DNA of 64,000 bases, taken from positions 4,827,855 through 4,891,854 of the forward strand of contig JAEMBT020000006.1 of assembly GCA_018873245.2 (NCBI GenBank), read 5' to 3'. Positions 1 to 11,261 of this stretch are shown here, in pieces. Numbering within the stretch: position 1 is the stretch's first letter; every line of letters starts with the position of its first letter. The notes below the pieces were generated by a model. That model was given only the letters and a program-made list of their open reading frames with translations, did no database searches and was not told the origin of the DNA. Source of the DNA: Archegozetes longisetosus. Its lineage: Eukaryota; Arthropoda; Arachnida; Sarcoptiformes; Trhypochthoniidae. The position numbers were made by a program, and so were the translations under genes.

Positions 1-95
1 TGTATTGGATGTCCACAAATGCCAGCGTTGGTTCAATAAATTCCGAACAAGCGATGTTAACTTCTCGGATGGTCATCATTCTGAAAGACCAGTAA
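1..95 (+). pseudogene. mariner transposase N-terminal (HTH) fragment, cut by window edge
   Basis: The frame starting at base 2 reads CQRWFNKF followed a few residues later by a D-G-x-x-x-S-x-R-P stretch. This is the second helix-turn-helix and linker of mariner-family transposases, which bind the terminal repeats. After about base 95 the similarity fades and a stop follows at 188. No DDE catalytic part follows, so this is a dead scrap. The 5' part lies outside the window. Confidence 0.6.
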
Positions 96-190
96 AACTG
101 TGCAACAGTCTTATGAGGCGGAAGATTGGGTCAAACGCCGGCAAACCATCCAACAATTGGAAATTAAACTTAATTTTTATTAATAGCTAA

Positions 191-720
191 AATTAATAGC
201 GGATGAATTTAGTTAATATTAGTATCTAGTAAAAAACATTTATTTCCGGTACATTCAATGTTTGAAATTCATTCTTTATTCAAAATAAAAATTTAGTCGA
301 ACGAAATCTAACATTCAGAATATAGAAGTGTATAAAATGATGCACTTAAATTATTTCTCATTTGTTAGACGTCTCGGATTGTTTCTCAATATTTATTAAT
401 ATCATAATATAATATTTTATTATAATTATTTATCAAATATTAAAATTGATATCACCATACATTTCGGAAAATAGAGCATCCTTTTCTAAATTCTAACAAA
501 TAACGTAAACGTTAGATTCTTTAAATCTGTATCATATAAATTTTTGAAACATTTAATTTAAAAGCTTTGAAAAAGTTTGTAGACGTCAACTGATTTATTT
601 TTCAAATGTTTATTTATTTAAAATCTTAAAATGAAATCTCCAATTAATAGTATCTACAATTGCATTAGCATTGTACTTATTTATTTAATTGTTCTGAAAA
701 AAACAAAAATGTATAAAAGG
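191..720. other. gene-free AT-rich spacer
   Basis: Very AT-rich DNA with no credible reading frame, tRNA-like fold or long repeat that I can see. It lies just downstream of the first Gr gene, which is read on the minus strand, and may include its 3' end. Confidence 0.4.
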
Positions 721-721
721 A

Positions 722-1804
722 CTATTTACATGAGGATTTCAACTGAACACACATTACAGAGAATGTTATGATTGCATTCACAAATCCAAGAACTAAATTT
801 GAATTCATATTGAATAAACCAGAAGGTTTGGGTTTATTATTATATCGATTTGTTGATTCAATCAAATACTGAATCATTTCGAGCTTCAAATTCAGATCAT
901 TTGAGAGTTTGACTGAAAAACTATTATTAATAATACTTGTAATTGAGTTTATATCATATTTACTGTTAAGTCGACCAATAATTATAATAACAATTGAAAG
1001 AAAAGCTGTGAATAAGGCAACATCAATAGTGTTACTGCTGGCGGCTACGATAGTATCGGAATTTGTTGCCATTTCTGTGATATTAACACAATTTCTGATG
1101 AATAATCCTGTTAACCAAACAATAGGTATAAAACCTATTAATTCATTAATTTTCTCTTCAATGGATCGTAATTTAAATTCCTCAGATCTTATTCGTTGAA
1201 GTTTCTCCAACTTATTATCCGAAACATATGATGAAAATGTATTGAAATGCTTTTCCTTAATGCAATAAATTACATAATATGTTTGCATATAAACCGAAAT
1301 TTGCATTAAGCCTGGCCCGATCAAATAGAATACTGAAGAATTATTCATAAGTGTTTTGTGAATATGTTTAATTACTGAAAGTATTGATTCGTACTTGTGT
1401 TCATTCAATAACATTGGAATCATCCAAGAATTAGTGAATATTAGCATAAATAATATAGTTATGAACCAAAATAGTAATAATATCAATGAAATTCGTTTTG
1501 TATTTTTATTGTAGTTAATCATAAACGACAACTCATTTATTATTCTATACAGTTTAGAATGATTTCGTTTGTAAAATAGAAACGATATTATATTCATATA
1601 CAACAAAATAACGCTTGAAATGATTAATAATTGTGATTTCACGTTTTCTATGATGAAATAGGTCCATGCAATTAAATTCCAAATTAAAATTATTGTTGTG
1701 ATTATTGAAACCAGTTTTGTTATCCATTTTCTTTTGATATTAGATTCCAGACCATAGAATGTAAATATTTTATTCAAATAATAAAATGCGTTTATTTCTG
1801 ACAT
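722..1804 (-). CDS. gustatory-receptor-like 7TM chemoreceptor (Gr family), intact
   Basis: A single open frame of 360 residues. Hydrophobic segments lie near residues 31-52, 58-77, 105-126, 155-181, 222-240, 259-278 and 334-355, so seven membrane passes. The C-terminus carries T-F-x5-Q-L (about residues 347-355), the form taken here by the TYhhhhhQF signature of arthropod gustatory receptors. Insect Grs are membrane ion channels opened by tastants; the ligand here is unknown. The start is the first ATG, and the opening M-S-E-I-N-x-F-Y-Y-L is shared with the paralogue at 18640-19722, which is very similar along its whole length. Length matches the other copies in the window (about 360). No intron is needed. 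Family is fairly sure; ligand is not predictable. Confidence 0.85.
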   Translation of the reverse strand: MSEINAFYYLNKIFTFYGLESNIKRKWITKLVSIITTIILIWNLIAWTYFIIENVKSQLLIISSVILLYMNIISFLFYKRNHSKLYRIINELSFMINYNKNTKRISLILLLFWFITILFMLIFTNSWMIPMLLNEHKYESILSVIKHIHKTLMNNSSVFYLIGPGLMQISVYMQTYYVIYCIKEKHFNTFSSYVSDNKLEKLQRIRSEEFKLRSIEEKINELIGFIPIVWLTGLFIRNCVNITEMATNSDTIVAASSNTIDVALFTAFLSIVIIIIGRLNSKYDINSITSIINNSFSVKLSNDLNLKLEMIQYLIESTNRYNNKPKPSGLFNMNSNLVLGFVNAIITFSVMCVQLKSSCK

Positions 1805-2136
1805 CTTTCAACTATTCTCACAGTAGTCAAAACAACATTACCATCAATTTTATAGATTAAGTTTAAGATATTTCTTCTTCGAAGTGTTACTGAAAGACTA
1901 ATAACTTATTTTCACTAAAGTTCTTTCTCATTAGTTTGATTGGTTAAAGACTTCTTTTCCTTTATTTTATTTTCGTTTGTTTGTATTCAATATAAATCCA
2001 TTACTTTTATTACTTACCGAATGGAATGAAAGTGAAACAAATCAATAGTATATCAAATAAGTATTTCGGCTGTAATAGTTGGTATTTGAGTTAAAATCAA
2101 TTTTTTCAATTACTTAATTATGATGTTGAAGATTCT

Positions 2137-2690
2137 CCGACAAGATTGAAGAGAAAATATCGAATGAAAAAAGATCCAATGTGAATATGATGAATGCGAG
2201 ATTAGGTAGAATACAATACAATTAAAATTTAATTGATTTTATTTGTATATTACACTTTTATTTTTAATTGAGTTGAACTTATTTCTCAAACTATATACAA
2301 CAAAAGCCCGACATAATGAATACTCGAGGAGTAAAGGTTTTTGTTCGTTATATCGTTCTGTATGTTATATCGTAAGTTGAAATACATCAACCTTTATAGA
2401 GTTTACATTAAGTAACAATGTAAATACAATAAACAGAATTACATATTTTACAAAAGTAATTTTTGTGTTAATATTTTTCTTAAAGATATTAATATCCGAA
2501 ATTTCTTTTTCCATGATATCGAAATTTTCGGGGCACTGCCTTTGAAATTCTTGGTATAAAAGCTTTTAAAAATTAAGAATATTATATCAGTTTAAAGTTG
2601 ATAACTTTATTTTGACACTTTAACATTTATGAGAGCTCTATTAGAAATATATTTTATGTCGAATGTGTGCAAACTTCACTATATATAAAT
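2137..2690. repeat. dispersed repeat copy, partial (matches 26730-27340)
   Basis: Starting near GACAAGATTGAAGAGAAAAT this stretch follows 26730-27340 almost base by base with many substitutions and small indels, including the block AATATTTTTCTTAAAGATAT. It lacks the right half of the other copy with its terminal inverted repeat. It is therefore a truncated older copy of the same composite element. Confidence 0.65.
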
Positions 2691-3390
2691 ACACTCCGTT
2701 GCATTAGAATAAGAAAATCGGTTTTTCAAAGATATCTTTAAAATGGTAAAAGATAATTAAACAATATTTGGAACAATAATAGTCAATGTTAAGATGCACA
2801 AATTAGTGCAAGTGTAGTAATGATCGCGCGCGCTTTTAGCGTCATGCTTAATTAGTCATTTTTTGGGTGTTGCATTAGAATAAGAAAGAAGCCGACGGTA
2901 TGTTTAATGCACGGAAATGTCTTATATCTAGGGTTGTCTCATGACAGGATGAAAATATCAACCAAAATACTATATGGTTAGCACAATTTTGAGTAATCTA
3001 AAGCAAAATAAATACAAGTTAGAGTGACAAGTCATGCACATATGTATGAGAGATGGGATAGTTACTTGAAATTGTCAAAGTACATCTCAATCAGGATTAC
3101 CGTTTCAGGCTTTTAATTGTATTTTTCCAAACCATACACATGTACTTAAATATAAGTTAACTTCTACAGGCGCTTGGCTAGAAAAAATACAATTAAAAGC
3201 CTGAAACGGTAATCCTGATTGAGATGTACTTTGACAATTTCAAGTAACTATCCCATCTCTCATACATATTTAATCCTGAGATATACCTTAATAATTGAAA
3301 TATAACAGAGATTTAAGAATTTCAAACAACTATCCCATCGTTCATACATACTGTATGTGTATGATTTGTCACTCTAACTTGTATTTATTA

Positions 3391-4795
3391 GGTGATTTCA
3401 TAATGGACTTCAAACTTTTTGATAAGATAAAATTACGTTATTATTAACTTTAGTCAATAAGTTAATACTTCCAACTAATCACTAGTTAGTGTACTATTAA
3501 ATGATGGCCTTTCAACTAATTGTGTTGATTCTTGCCGTATTGGCATTAAAAAGTATCGAGGCCCCATTTTTAGACCAACTTCGGGAAAGTGTCACTGCAA
3601 AGGACCCGCGATCATTTATAAAGTTAAGTGTATTACTGGGCACAGCTCCAAGAGTTGTTGCGACACAACTGGCAACTGCTGCTCCTCAAGGCCATTTAAG
3701 TGAAAGGCAAGTATACACCTGGTATAATGATTTTAAAGACGGAAAGCGTACAGATATAGAAAATCTATCTGGACCCGGAAGACCACGAGATGTGGTTACA
3801 GAAGAAAGTAAAGAAATGGTTAGGCAGCTGATATTGGAGAGCGAGGGAATGCGTACGGAAGATCTCTTATATGAAACTCAATTGTCTCATACAAGCTTAT
3901 GGAGACTTCTCAAAGAAATCTGAGCCAGAAAAATAAAGTCCATGTGGGTCCCTCACGAATTGACCGAGAGACAACAGCAAGAAAGAATGAATATAGCAGG
4001 TAAACATCTTGCACGTTATCAAAGGGAACGTGATTTTCTGAATAAGATAATCGCCATCGATGAGACATGGATTAAATCATATGACCCACAAGAGTCTAGA
4101 GCCGCTAGTGAATGGCTATTGCCCGGACAAAAACTGTAGTTATGCGGAAATGAAAAAAAAAAATTTTTTCTGGAAAATTTTTTTTCACCGCATTTTTTTC
4201 CTATTTGTCGTAGACCCAAGATATTAAAGGAAGAATCTCAACAATGGAAGTGCATTATGATTTTGGCACTTTGGAAGAAGCAGTTCTTCACATACGAGAT
4301 TTTACCTGAAGGAAGTACTGTTGACAGTGTCACCTATCTTAACTTCCTCGAACGTCGTGTGCTTCCCGAAGTTAATCGAAAAAAAATTTGGACGTCCCAT
4401 CATATTACATGACAATGTCAGACCCCATAAACATCGCATTATTAGGGAGTTTCTGCAAGAAAAACGTTGGGAATAATTGGAGCACCCACCATATAGCCCT
4501 GATATGTCACCGCCGGATATGGACGCTATCCATCGTATAAAAGTACCAAACAAGGGGAAGCAGTTCCAGAGTCAAGATGAGCTCAAAAGGGATTACGCAG
4601 CTGTAATTCGGGACATTAACGAAAAACACGAATCTTTGGGTATCACGATGCTACCTGACCGCTAGAGAGCTATCACCCTTGCACGTGGCAAATATGTCGA
4701 AGATTAGTATAAAACATACTTTGATATCTTGTATCATTTCGGAAATATTTGAAAAATAATATTGAAAAAAGTTTGAAGTCCATTATGAAATCACC
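3391..4795 (+). mobile_element. mariner element (1.4 kb), full length but inactive
   Basis: Terminal inverted repeats begin GGTGATTTCATAATGGACTT at the left and are mirrored at the right end at 4767-4795. TA dinucleotides flank both ends (3389-3390 and 4796-4797), the Tc1/mariner target site. The repeats are nearly identical, so the insertion is not very old. The encoded transposase is broken. Confidence 0.85.
3501..4665 (+). pseudogene. mariner transposase (DD34D), broken
   Basis: The reading frame holds the HTH region (ERQVYTWYNDF), the first catalytic motif (IDETWIKSYDP near 4060), the second (HDNVRPH near 4410) and the third (YSPDMSPPD near 4500). Exactly 34 residues separate the second and third aspartates, as in mariner. 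An in-frame TGA at 3921 replaces the residue before A-R-K-I-K-S, a TAG lies at 4137, an A/T-homopolymer region near 4150-4200 shifts the frame, and a TAA lies near 4474. The hydrophobic first 20 residues are probably untranslated leader or chance. The protein could not work as it stands. Confidence 0.8.
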
Positions 4796-5455
4796 TAATA
4801 TTTTGCTTTAGGTTACTCAAAATGTTGCTAACCATATAGTAAATGCTATTGAGTTTTGCATTAATTAACAATTTTCAAAAGTTAATAGATTGTGCTCTTG
4901 TGCAGATCAGCCGATTTGAATAGCATTTATGATCATCTCATATCATAAATAGTTGATGGTGAAAATATTTTTAAAATTCGTCACTTTATGATCAGATACT
5001 TCCCTTGTAAGTAGTCATTTTTCTTTAACTCGTCGAATTAGAGATCACTTATGAACAAAGTTTAAAACATAAGAAACAAAATCTTATGACATTGATTTTG
5101 TATTAAAACTCAAGTAATCACTAAAATGGTGCTCTCAATAAGATAAAGAATTTCATTATAAGAACTCATTTATTAACTAAATATTATGATATCGTTGTCA
5201 CCAAATTAGTTTCAATTATTAAATTTATTTTTTAATTTCTGAACAATAATTTTCGTTAGACCACAATTGATTTATAATAGTTATTTTTAAACGAAAATTT
5301 CAGTATATGGCTGATCAATTTGTCATCTGACTAAAATTACAAAAGCGTTAAAGCTTTAACTACCATATATGAAAAATTAATTTCCAAAAAGGCTTAAATG
5401 ACAAAGTGGTAAAAAATGATATTTAGATTTTTACATTTAAGTACAGTCAGTCCAC

Positions 5456-5515
5456 GATTTCGGCAAATCGCTGGTGCTGATAAAAATTATTGCCAAAATC
5501 AAGTTATCGAGTAAA
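5456..5515. repeat. possible Tigger/pogo terminal repeat (also at 10290-10349)
   Basis: The sequence CAGTCAGTCCACGATTTCGG resembles pogo/Tigger ends, which usually start CAGT and have an imperfect CGA-rich core. It lies on the C-terminal side of the Tigger transposase relic that reads toward it on the minus strand. The same sequence recurs in duplication unit 2. I did not find a clear partner end near the N-terminal side. Confidence 0.4.
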
Positions 5516-5938
5516 ACATTTTTTAATATCAGAAAATAACACTAATTTATGCAATTATATACACCAAAATGATACTTTAATTAAAGAAACCAGTTATTTC
5601 GACTGCTTTGAACTATAAAATTTGTTTTTATAAATGTCTCTAACTCGTTGAGAATATGATGATTCTTCTCGAGACCATCAGATTGTGCAAAATATTTTCT
5701 CAATAATGATATAGCATTGTGCGCGTCTATAGTCTTGATCTGTTCATCACTTTCGTCCATTTCTTCTTCTCGAACATCCTATAGAGTTGTGTCTTCGTCT
5801 GAAAAATCATTTGTTTAATTTACAGCATCGCTACTGATTCCATCACATATTGCGATATCATTATCAAAATTTACATAGTCTTCAAATTCAGAGCCTTCTA
5901 AACCGATTTTTCATTCAATTCATTCCAAATCGCACTAT

Positions 5939-6400
5939 TGTGAGAGTGGATTTTTATATAGCGAAATAACAACTCTGACTTTAACAATTAACAATCTTTA
6001 TTAAAATATAAATTGAATGATAATACATAAAGATTTAAATGTATCGCACAGAGTCTAAGCTCTCTCGCACTCTCTTACTAACTCACTTAATTTCTACTCT
6101 ATTACTCTCTCTTTTTATACTCTTCTGACTAATTAATGAAAGGATGTTTAAGAATATTTTCGAGTTATAATTTTGAGAAAAGTTATTCCTAAAAAGGGAT
6201 GTTCAAGCATTCCAGTATTAGATTCCCATAACAATTAATTTCCTATTGTAATTAAATTAGAATAAGAATTTGCTTTTACAATTAGAGCGAACTAAACAAA
6301 ACCTTTTATAGTCATAACGAAATAAGAGTTAAACTTTCATTCTCATAACAAATAGAAAGTTTACAAAACAAATTAAAATACTTTTTGTTTTAATATAACA
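5939..6400. mobile_element. solo LTR, 462 bp, 4-bp target duplication
   Basis: This segment starts TGTGAGAGTGG and ends TATAACA, the TG...CA ends of a long terminal repeat. It is flanked by the 4-bp direct repeat CTAT (5935-5938 and 6401-6404). The corresponding place in unit 2 (10765-10775) has a single CTAT and no insert, which gives the pre-insertion site. A 4-bp duplication fits Gypsy-type elements. No internal retroelement genes are present, so this is a solo LTR left after recombination. Confidence 0.85.
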
Positions 6401-6439
6401 CTATTATAGACTTCGACAACGTTTTCATCATGATTTTGA

Positions 6440-6810
6440 TCAGAGTTTGAGACCACTTTTAATGAAACAATTTCTGATAGTTTGTGCTGATAATTCATGA
6501 GTCTTTAAGCATAATAAGGAAATCATATGAATCATAACTTTAACCGTAGGTTTAGGTTTCTTTTCAAGTAAAGCCGATAATCTTCGTGCAAGTTTGAAGC
6601 GATACAAGCATTTCAATGCATGTTTGACACCCACATCCATAGCCTGTAGACGAGATGTCGTATTCGGTGGCAAGAAACCAATTCAACATTAGATAATGAA
6701 ACAAACGGTTGTGAAGAGCAGTTACCAAGAATGAATGCAACTTTTCTGTTTTTATTTACCGTTTTTTTATTAAACTTCTCAAAATTCTGTGAAAATATCA
6801 CTTGTCATCC
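6440..6810 (-). pseudogene. Tigger/pogo-type DDE transposase, C-terminal fragment (copy 1)
   Basis: The minus strand encodes LPPNTTSRLQAMDVGVKHA or its one-residue variants, the hallmark of the DDE domain of Tigger/jerky transposases. It is preceded, in a frame shifted by one base, by a segment ending S-L-S-N-V-E-L-V. The position where the family has the D-N-x-x-x-H catalytic motif reads L-G-N-C-S-S-Q, so the aspartate and histidine are lost. The rest of the protein is separated from it by the piggyBac-like insertion and the duplication boundary. Confidence 0.75.
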
Positions 6811-7388
6811 ATGAAGCTTGATTATTGCGATGCATAATAGAGTTTTCTCTTATTATGGAAACAACACGGTTCTCTTTATCTTCGAATAAGATTCTATGTC
6901 AATTGAGCCGAAGACAACTTACCTTCGACAGTTAAGTTGAACACAATTAAACTTTGCGACATTTGAGTCTATGACAGTTGAGTCTCATTTTATAAAGTCG
7001 AAATCCACTCTTATGCAAATCACAACAGTACAACGATGTGTTGTGTACTATCGATTGACACGACACTCTTTCAGTGAAGTTTTCAAACTATTAGTGGTCT
7101 CATAACGCAAACCAATATTCTAAATATTTTAGCGATTTGTTAGATTTCATATGATCGTGTATATTTTAGTATATTTTCGATTATTAATATGTTCATATGA
7201 AGTCTATATAAGTTGTGACCATCAATGATTCAATCAGTTACTCTATAAGTGACTGTTGGTACAGTCTTAACCCTTCGAAGGAACTGTGGGGTCTTATTTG
7301 TCCTAACAATACTTTGAAATTCTGTTAAAAACAAACCATAAATGCAAAAAATCTAAAAAATTCTGTATTCTATCACAAACTATTTCGG

Positions 7389-8065
7389 TTGAACTAGACT
7401 TTACGTGGCCAGAGAATTCAAAAATGATTTTTATGTACAAATAATCTATAACTCATGCAGAGATCATATACATAAATTTTATTCACCGCAAATGACCAGA
7501 ACATCGGTAAAAAAATCCCGAAAAATCGACTAGACTTTACGTGGCCACAGATTTTCAACATGAGCTTTATATATAAATAAACTACAACTCAAGCTGAGTT
7601 CAAATATATAAAATTTATTCACCACAAATGATCAGAACATTGGTAAAAATATTACCGAAAAAATCGGCTATACAACGTGGCCAGAGATTTTCGACATAAA
7701 CTTTGTATATAAATAGACTATAGCTTAGGCTGATTTTAGACATATAAGTTTTATTCACCGCAAATGACTAGAACATCGGTAAAAAAATTCCCGAAAATTC
7801 GACTGGACTTCACGTGGCCAGAGAATCCATAAATAAATTTCATATACAAATAATCTATAACTCATACAGAGTTCAACTATGTAAATTTTATTCACCGCAA
7901 ATGACCAGAACATCAATAAAAAAATTCCCAAAAATTCGACTAGACTTTACGTGGCCACAGATTTTCGACATAAGCTTTTTATATAAAGAAACTACAACTC
8001 AAGCTGAGTTAAAATATGCAAATTTCATTTGCCGCAAATGATTAGAACATTGGTAAAAAAAATTC
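7389..8065 (+). repeat. tandem array of ~135-bp monomers inside the piggyBac-like element
   Basis: Five monomers follow each other, each with ACTAGACTTTACGTGGCCA, then a TATAAATAA-like run, an ACTCAAGCTGAG-like stretch and TTCACCGCAAATGA. Spacing is 133-139 bp. Reversed monomers lie near the other end of the element at 8780-9065. The short open frames in this region are by-products of the repeat, not genes. Confidence 0.8.
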
Positions 8066-8338
8066 CGAATAATCTAGTATATAGAAAATTACCGTAAGAT
8101 AAATTTATGGAATCAAGTTTCAACTCAAACCAAGCCATATGTGAAATTCCTCGCTTAATATAGATTAATACTGATATAAGTAATAAATTAATTGACTTTT
8201 AAAAACCCTATAATAGTTGTTATTATTGAGATGTTATTTTTGCTGGCTTATTTTAGCTGGGTTACTTTGACCCGACACGGAGAATTTCCAATCAGCTTTT
8301 AACAGGCTAAGCCGAACCGCTTTTCTTATTGAACCAAC

Positions 8339-8366
8339 TGAGCATCGTCTGAGCGATGCTCAGTGC
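8339..8366. repeat. perfect short hairpin (also at 12705-12732)
   Basis: ACTGAGCATCG and its exact reverse complement are separated by 6 bases. The hairpin lies in the least AT-rich core of the piggyBac-like element (8230-8620). No run of T follows and no function is assigned. Confidence 0.6.
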
Positions 8367-10809
8367 ATCCCCTATTGCGCTTCCAATAACACATTTAGGC
8401 CTGACGGTACGTTCATTAGCCAAGATCTTTAACTTAGTTTATATTTATAAGCCATATTCCTCCATTACCGCAAGAAAACGGTTCCCGGATCTTGTGATCG
8501 TGAAACTATACAGATCTAGTTTGCACTTTACATTATTAACGCTACGTCATTTCATATATTTTTGTCATTGTCAAGACCTTATTCAAAATATATATGTTTA
8601 CGAGGTACTATTTTAGACAAAGGTCCCGTAGGATCTTGGTTCTCTCATTTTTTTCAATATTTTTTTATTTTTTGAAGTTTCATCAAAACATATTATCAGA
8701 ACAGTGAAATTCTGTTGCTTTCAATCGGTTTGAGTTGAAACGTGATTCCATAAATTTATTTCACGGTAATTTTCTATATACTAGATTATTCGGAATTTTT
8801 TTTTACCAATGTTCTAATCATTTGCGGTGAATAAATTTTATATATTTGAACTCAGCTTGAGTTGTAGTTTATTTATATATAAAGCTCATGTTGAAAATCT
8901 GTGGCCACGTAAAGTCTAGTCGATTTTTCGGGAAACTTTTACCGGTGTTCTGGTGATTTGCGGTGAATAAAACTTATATATCTGAAATCAGCTTAAGCTA
9001 TAGATTATTTATATACAAAGTTTATGTCGAAAATCTCTGGCCACGTAAAGTCTAGTTCAACCACTATTTCTTAACAAAACTACATTATTGTCATTTTAAT
9101 ATTACTTATAATTAAAATTCTAAAAATAAATAAGTAAAGTAAAGTCTGTTGTCGTACCCCACCTTTCTATTCACGTAACTTTTTTTCTTGATATATTTCA
9201 ATGCAATTTGGATGAATCCAATAAGAAAGGGGTTAACTGTGATTTCAAATGTTATGACTTGAATACAAATGGACATGTGAATGGAATAGTGGGGTATTTT
9301 TGTTTAGTCCTTGAGTTCTACGCATAATAAGCGCAGATTCGTCCATGAAAGTTCCCGCGATTTTTTGACCCCATCTTTCCCTTTAAGTGATTCTAAACAC
9401 AATTCCTTCGAAGGGTTAATATTGATTAGTTTTTAGTATATATAAAAGGCACTGTAAAATATTATTTTGAAGTCGGTTGTAATCTCGAGGTTAAAAGATG
9501 GGGTCTATACTGAAGTCTCGTAACATTGACTATAATAAAAAAATTTAAGCTTAATTGTCAAAAGTTTAATTGTCTTAAAGTTTAAATATCGGAGGCTCAA
9601 CTGTCGAGACTCAATTGTCGTAAGCTCAATTGACGTGCTACGTCGAATAACTATCGTTTTTAACTTTTCACTTCTACTCATGTCCGTATAAATCAGAACA
9701 GCGACCCTGTCCCTACTTTGCTTTCCAGTTATGAATCTTTTCCCTTTGAAAACATAAGACTTATTGGGAAGCGTTCGCCAAAATAGACCGAATTCGTCAC
9801 CATTAAATATATTTTCGTCACTTTATGATCAGATACTTCCCTTGTAAGTAGTCATTTTTCTTTAACTCGTCGAATTAGAGATCACTTATGACAAAAGTTT
9901 AAAACATAAGAAACAAAATCTTATGACATTGATTTTGTATTAAAACTCAAGTAATCACTAAAATGGTGCTCTCAATAAGATAAAGAATTTCATTATAAGA
10001 ACTCATTTATTAACTAAATATTATGATAGCGTTGTCACCAAATTAGTTTCAATTATTAAATTTATTTTTTAATTTCTGAACAATAATTTTCGTTAGACCA
10101 CAATTGATTTATAATAGTTATTTTTAAACGAAAATTTCAGTATATGGCTGATCAATTTGTCATCTGACTAAAATTACAAAAGCGTTAAAGCTTTAACTAC
10201 CATATATGAAAAATTAATTTCCAAAAAGGCTTAAATGACAAAGTGGTAAAAAATGATATTTAGATTTTTACATTTAAGTACAGTCAGTCCACGATTTCGG
10301 CAAATCGCTGGTGCTGATAAAAATTATTGCCAAAATCAAGTTATCGAGTAAAACATTTTTTAATATCAGAAAATAACACTAATTTATGCAATTAATACAC
10401 CAAAATGATACTTTAATTAAAGAAACCAGTTATTTCGACTGCTTTGAACTATAAAATTTGTTTTTATAAATGTCTCTAACTCGTTGAGAATATGATGATT
10501 CTTCTCGAGACCATCAGATTGTGCAAAATATTTTCTCAATAATGATATAGCATTGTACGCGTCTATAGTCTTGATCTGTTCATCACTTTCGTCCATTTCT
10601 TCTTCTCGAACATCCTATAGAGTTGTGTCTTCGTCTGAAAAATCATTTGTTTAATTTACAGCATCGCTACTGATTCCATCACATATTGCGATATCATTAT
10701 CAAAATTTACATAGTCTTCAAATTCAGAGCCTTCTAAACCGATTTTTCATTCAATTCATTCCAAATCGCACTATTATAGACTTCGACAACGTTTTCATCA
10801 TGATTTTGA

Positions 10810-11180
10810 TCAGAGTTTGAGACCACTTTTAATGAAACAATTTCTGATAGTTTGTGCTGATAATTCATGAGTCTTTAAGCATAATAAGGAAATCATATGA
10901 ATCATAACTTTAACCGTAGGTTTAGGTTTCTTTTCAAGTAAAGCCGATAATCTTCGTGCAAGTTTGAAGCGATACAAGCATTTCAATGCATGTTTGACAC
11001 CCACATCCATAGCCTGTAGACGAGATGTCGTATTCGGTGGCAAAAAACCAATTTAACATTAGATAATGAAACAAACGGTTGTGAAGAGCAGTTACCAAGA
11101 ATGAATGCAACTTTTCTGTTTTTATTTACCGTTTTTTATTAAACTTCTCAAAATTCTGTGAAAATATCACTTGTCATCCA
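10810..11180 (-). pseudogene. Tigger/pogo-type DDE transposase, C-terminal fragment (copy 2)
   Basis: The 77-residue C-terminal frame is identical to copy 1. Upstream bases carry the same lost catalytic D and H, and one T less in a T-run near 11135. It is linked in origin to the N-terminal fragment at 14000-14400, with the piggyBac-like element between them. Confidence 0.75.
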
Positions 11181-11261
11181 TGAAGCTTGATTATTGCGAT
11201 GCATAATAGAGTTTTCTCTTATTATGGAAACAACACGGTTCTCTTTATCTTCGAATAAGAT

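Larger units (their letters stand above)
2969..4842. mobile_element. foldback (long inverted repeat) element, split by a mariner
   Basis: An outer arm at about 2969-3010 (starting ACTATATGGTTAGCA) is repeated in reverse complement at about 4799-4842. An inner, almost perfect inverted repeat of about 85-90 bp lies at 3040-3127 and 3186-3270, with a loop near 60 bp. A further diverged reversed copy of the arm is at about 3325-3390. The mariner at 3391-4795 sits just inside the right outer arm, so it arrived later. No protein of the foldback itself is visible. Confidence 0.65.
7271..9415. mobile_element. piggyBac-like non-autonomous element, copy 1 (TTAA-flanked)
   Basis: Both ends lie at TTAA (7267-7270 and 9416-9419) and the termini are CCCTTCGAAGGAA followed by a diverging tail, in inverted orientation. 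TTAA target use and CCCT-type ends are those of piggyBac. No transposase is recognisable inside. The interior holds five direct copies of a roughly 135-bp monomer at the left (marker ACGTGGCCA near 7400, 7537, 7676, 7810 and 7948) and two reversed copies at the right (near 8904 and 9040). Confidence 0.7.
4980..9819. repeat. tandem duplication, unit 1
   Basis: Bases 4980-9819 and 9820-14178 are head-to-tail copies that are almost identical over several kb; both start TCACTTTATGATCAGATACT. Unit 1 is about 480 bp longer, mainly because of a 462-bp insert at 5939. Both units contain Tigger transposase remains, a piggyBac-like element and clusters of a GACAATTGAG-type motif. The copies differ by scattered single-base changes and homopolymer steps, so the duplication is recent. 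Confidence 0.9.

Noticed and set aside
909..1199. Plus-strand open frame inside the first Gr gene
   Set aside because: It is the antisense of a well-supported receptor gene; the second Gr gene gives a similar antisense frame at 18884-19117.
3501..3563. Signal-peptide-like start of the mariner frame
   Set aside because: The hydrophobic stretch lies upstream of the conserved transposase start and is most likely leader sequence read by chance, not a secreted fusion.
7389..8065. CRISPR-like array (regular repeats with variable parts)
   Set aside because: The units of about 135 bp diverge throughout, have no constant short repeat and spacer layout, and lie inside a eukaryotic transposon.
8339..8366. 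Bacterial-type terminator hairpin
   Set aside because: There is no T-run after the stem and the setting is a eukaryotic repeat.
8356..8616. 86-codon open frame in the piggyBac-like element (also 12722-12982)
   Set aside because: It occurs in both duplicates only because the DNA is duplicated; it has no family features and no conservation beyond that of the surrounding bases.
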